From: Deltaproteobacteria bacterium
Lineage (GTDB): Bacteria; Desulfobacterota; Syntrophia; Syntrophales; UBA2210
Assembly: GCA_016935875.1 (NCBI GenBank)
Contig: JAFGQD010000064.1
Coordinates: 1 to 5,055, forward strand
Reading direction: 5' to 3'
DNA: 5,055 nt
Under the pieces are notes generated by a model that was given only the letters and a program-made list of their open reading frames with translations, did no database searches and had not been told where the DNA came from. Below are positions 4,312-5,055 of the stretch, one piece after another (position 1 is the first letter of the stretch; each line of letters opens with the position of its first letter). The position numbers and the translations under genes are program-made.

Positions 4312-5055
4312 TCATCCCTCCCGACCCAGGATTGCTTGTATCTGTTCCGTCAATTCTTCTACCGTAAATTGAATCCCATTATATTTTAAAATCTTGTCCT
4401 TGATATCAAATCCGGTAGTGATCTTTAATACACGACCGAACTGGCTGGTGGCATTCCCCTCGATCACGATTGTACGCTCCGCTTTTTTAAGGTGTTCCAA
4501 AGTGTCCGGATGAACCGGATACACCTGTTTAAAGTGGAGAAGGGCTACATCGGCTCTCCCCAGATTCTCCATCGCCTCGGCAATGACATGAAAGGTCGAG
4601 CCCCAGCCGATGATAAGGATCTTGTAATCTTTGCTCCCTATAAGTTCGGGAGATATGGTTTCCTCCGTTATTCCCGTAAGCTTTGCCAGCCGTTTGTTGA
4701 CCATTGCAACCCTCACATCGAGGTCTTCGGTAATGTGGCCTTTCTCGTCATGCTCGTCGCTGTCCGCCAGGACCAGCCCTTCTCCGTAACCCGGTATACC
4801 ACGGGGTGATATGCCGTTTTTGGTTAAGCGGTACCTTTTATAATCGCGACCTGTTTTTTCTATATAGTGAGTAACGCCGGTTTCCGAGAGATTGAGAGAG
4901 GGTATATTATAATACGAATCCATAAAGTACTGATCCGTCAGGATAAACACCGGAACCTGGTATTTGTCGGCAAGGTTGAACGCCCGATGTGTCAAATCAA
5001 CGGCATCTTCCAATTTTCCCGGTGCAAGGATAATCCGGGGGAACTCCCCGTGACC
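4312..5055 (-). CDS. korA: 2-oxoacid:ferredoxin oxidoreductase, alpha subunit (5' end missing)
   Basis: The visible 247 residues are the C-terminal part of a KorA-type alpha subunit, the partner of the beta subunit encoded three bases downstream. The frame is open to the right edge and begins mid-protein with GHGEFPRIILAPGKLEDAV, a typical alpha-subunit stretch. A TTG at 5011-5013 is internal, not the start. The next segment (HRAFNLADKYQVPVFILTDQYF) belongs to the pyrimidine-binding transketolase-like domain. From YKILIIGWGSTFHVIAEAM onward is the C-terminal transketolase-like domain, including HFKQVYPVHP and IEGNATSQFGRVL, which resembles the conserved VVExNxxGQ region. No cysteine occurs in the visible part, as expected for an alpha subunit without its own cluster. 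A gamma domain may be fused at the missing N terminus; that cannot be seen here. Substrate is undetermined. Confidence 0.9.
   Translation of the reverse strand, partial: GHGEFPRIILAPGKLEDAVDLTHRAFNLADKYQVPVFILTDQYFMDSYYNIPSLNLSETGVTHYIEKTGRDYKRYRLTKNGISPRGIPGYGEGLVLADSDEHDEKGHITEDLDVRVAMVNKRLAKLTGITEETISPELIGSKDYKILIIGWGSTFHVIAEAMENLGRADVALLHFKQVYPVHPDTLEHLKKAERTIVIEGNATSQFGRVLKITTGFDIKDKILKYNGIQFTVEELTEQIQAILGREG

Noticed and set aside
5011..5013. TTG as start of the alpha-subunit gene
   Set aside because: The upstream codons to the window edge encode GHGEFPRIILAPGK, which is conserved alpha-subunit sequence, so the gene continues beyond the window.
1..5055. CRISPR array, tRNA or rRNA genes
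   Set aside because: I saw no regularly spaced direct repeats, no tRNA-like cloverleaf and no rRNA sequence by eye on either strand.

Overview
The window looks like a stretch of chromosome from a strictly anaerobic, iron-sulfur-rich bacterium. The gene content and protein style suggest Desulfobacterota (old Deltaproteobacteria) or a similar sulfate-reducing or syntrophic lineage. This is inferred from a ferredoxin-dependent 2-oxoacid oxidoreductase, DsrE2- and TusA-type sulfur carriers, an IscS/IscU-like pair and a rubrerythrin-type protein. No rRNA or other lineage marker is present.

All seven recognisable genes lie on the minus strand, so transcription runs from high to low coordinates. 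In that order they are: the 3' part of an alpha subunit (4312-5055, open at the right edge) and the complete beta subunit (3442-4308) of a KorAB-like 2-oxoacid:ferredoxin oxidoreductase; a 124-bp gap with a possible promoter; a TusA-like protein (3096-3317); a DsrE2-like protein (2658-3077); an IscS/NifS-like protein (1458-2645); an IscU protein fused to a MIP18/DUF59 domain (826-1461); and a two-helix-pair rubrerythrin-family protein (307-804). From tusA to the rubrerythrin gene the spacers are 18, 12, -4 and 21 bp, and each gene has a clear ribosome binding site, so these five are almost certainly one operon. Positions 1-306 hold no convincing gene, but they contain a strong orphan hairpin at 105-151.

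The main point of interest is the IscS-like protein. It keeps the desulfurase mobile-loop cysteine (C329), but the lysine that forms the Schiff base with PLP is threonine (T209), and the histidine that stacks on PLP is aspartate (D105). It should therefore not work as a normal PLP cysteine desulfurase. Its translationally coupled partner is a complete IscU scaffold (C36, D38, C63, H106, C107) with an extra MIP18-like domain that has itself lost its usual cysteine. Two dedicated cysteine sulfur carriers are encoded just upstream. The simplest reading is an iron-sulfur cluster scaffold in which the degenerate IscS supplies a cysteine ligand or persulfide acceptor. Sulfur would come from sulfide, or from TusA/DsrE2 persulfide, rather than from cysteine desulfuration. 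The precedent I recall is the archaeal (Archaeoglobus) IscS lacking this lysine and sharing a cluster with IscU. The oxidoreductase upstream and the rubrerythrin downstream fit as possible clients or partners (redox enzyme, oxidative stress or iron handling), but that link is inference.
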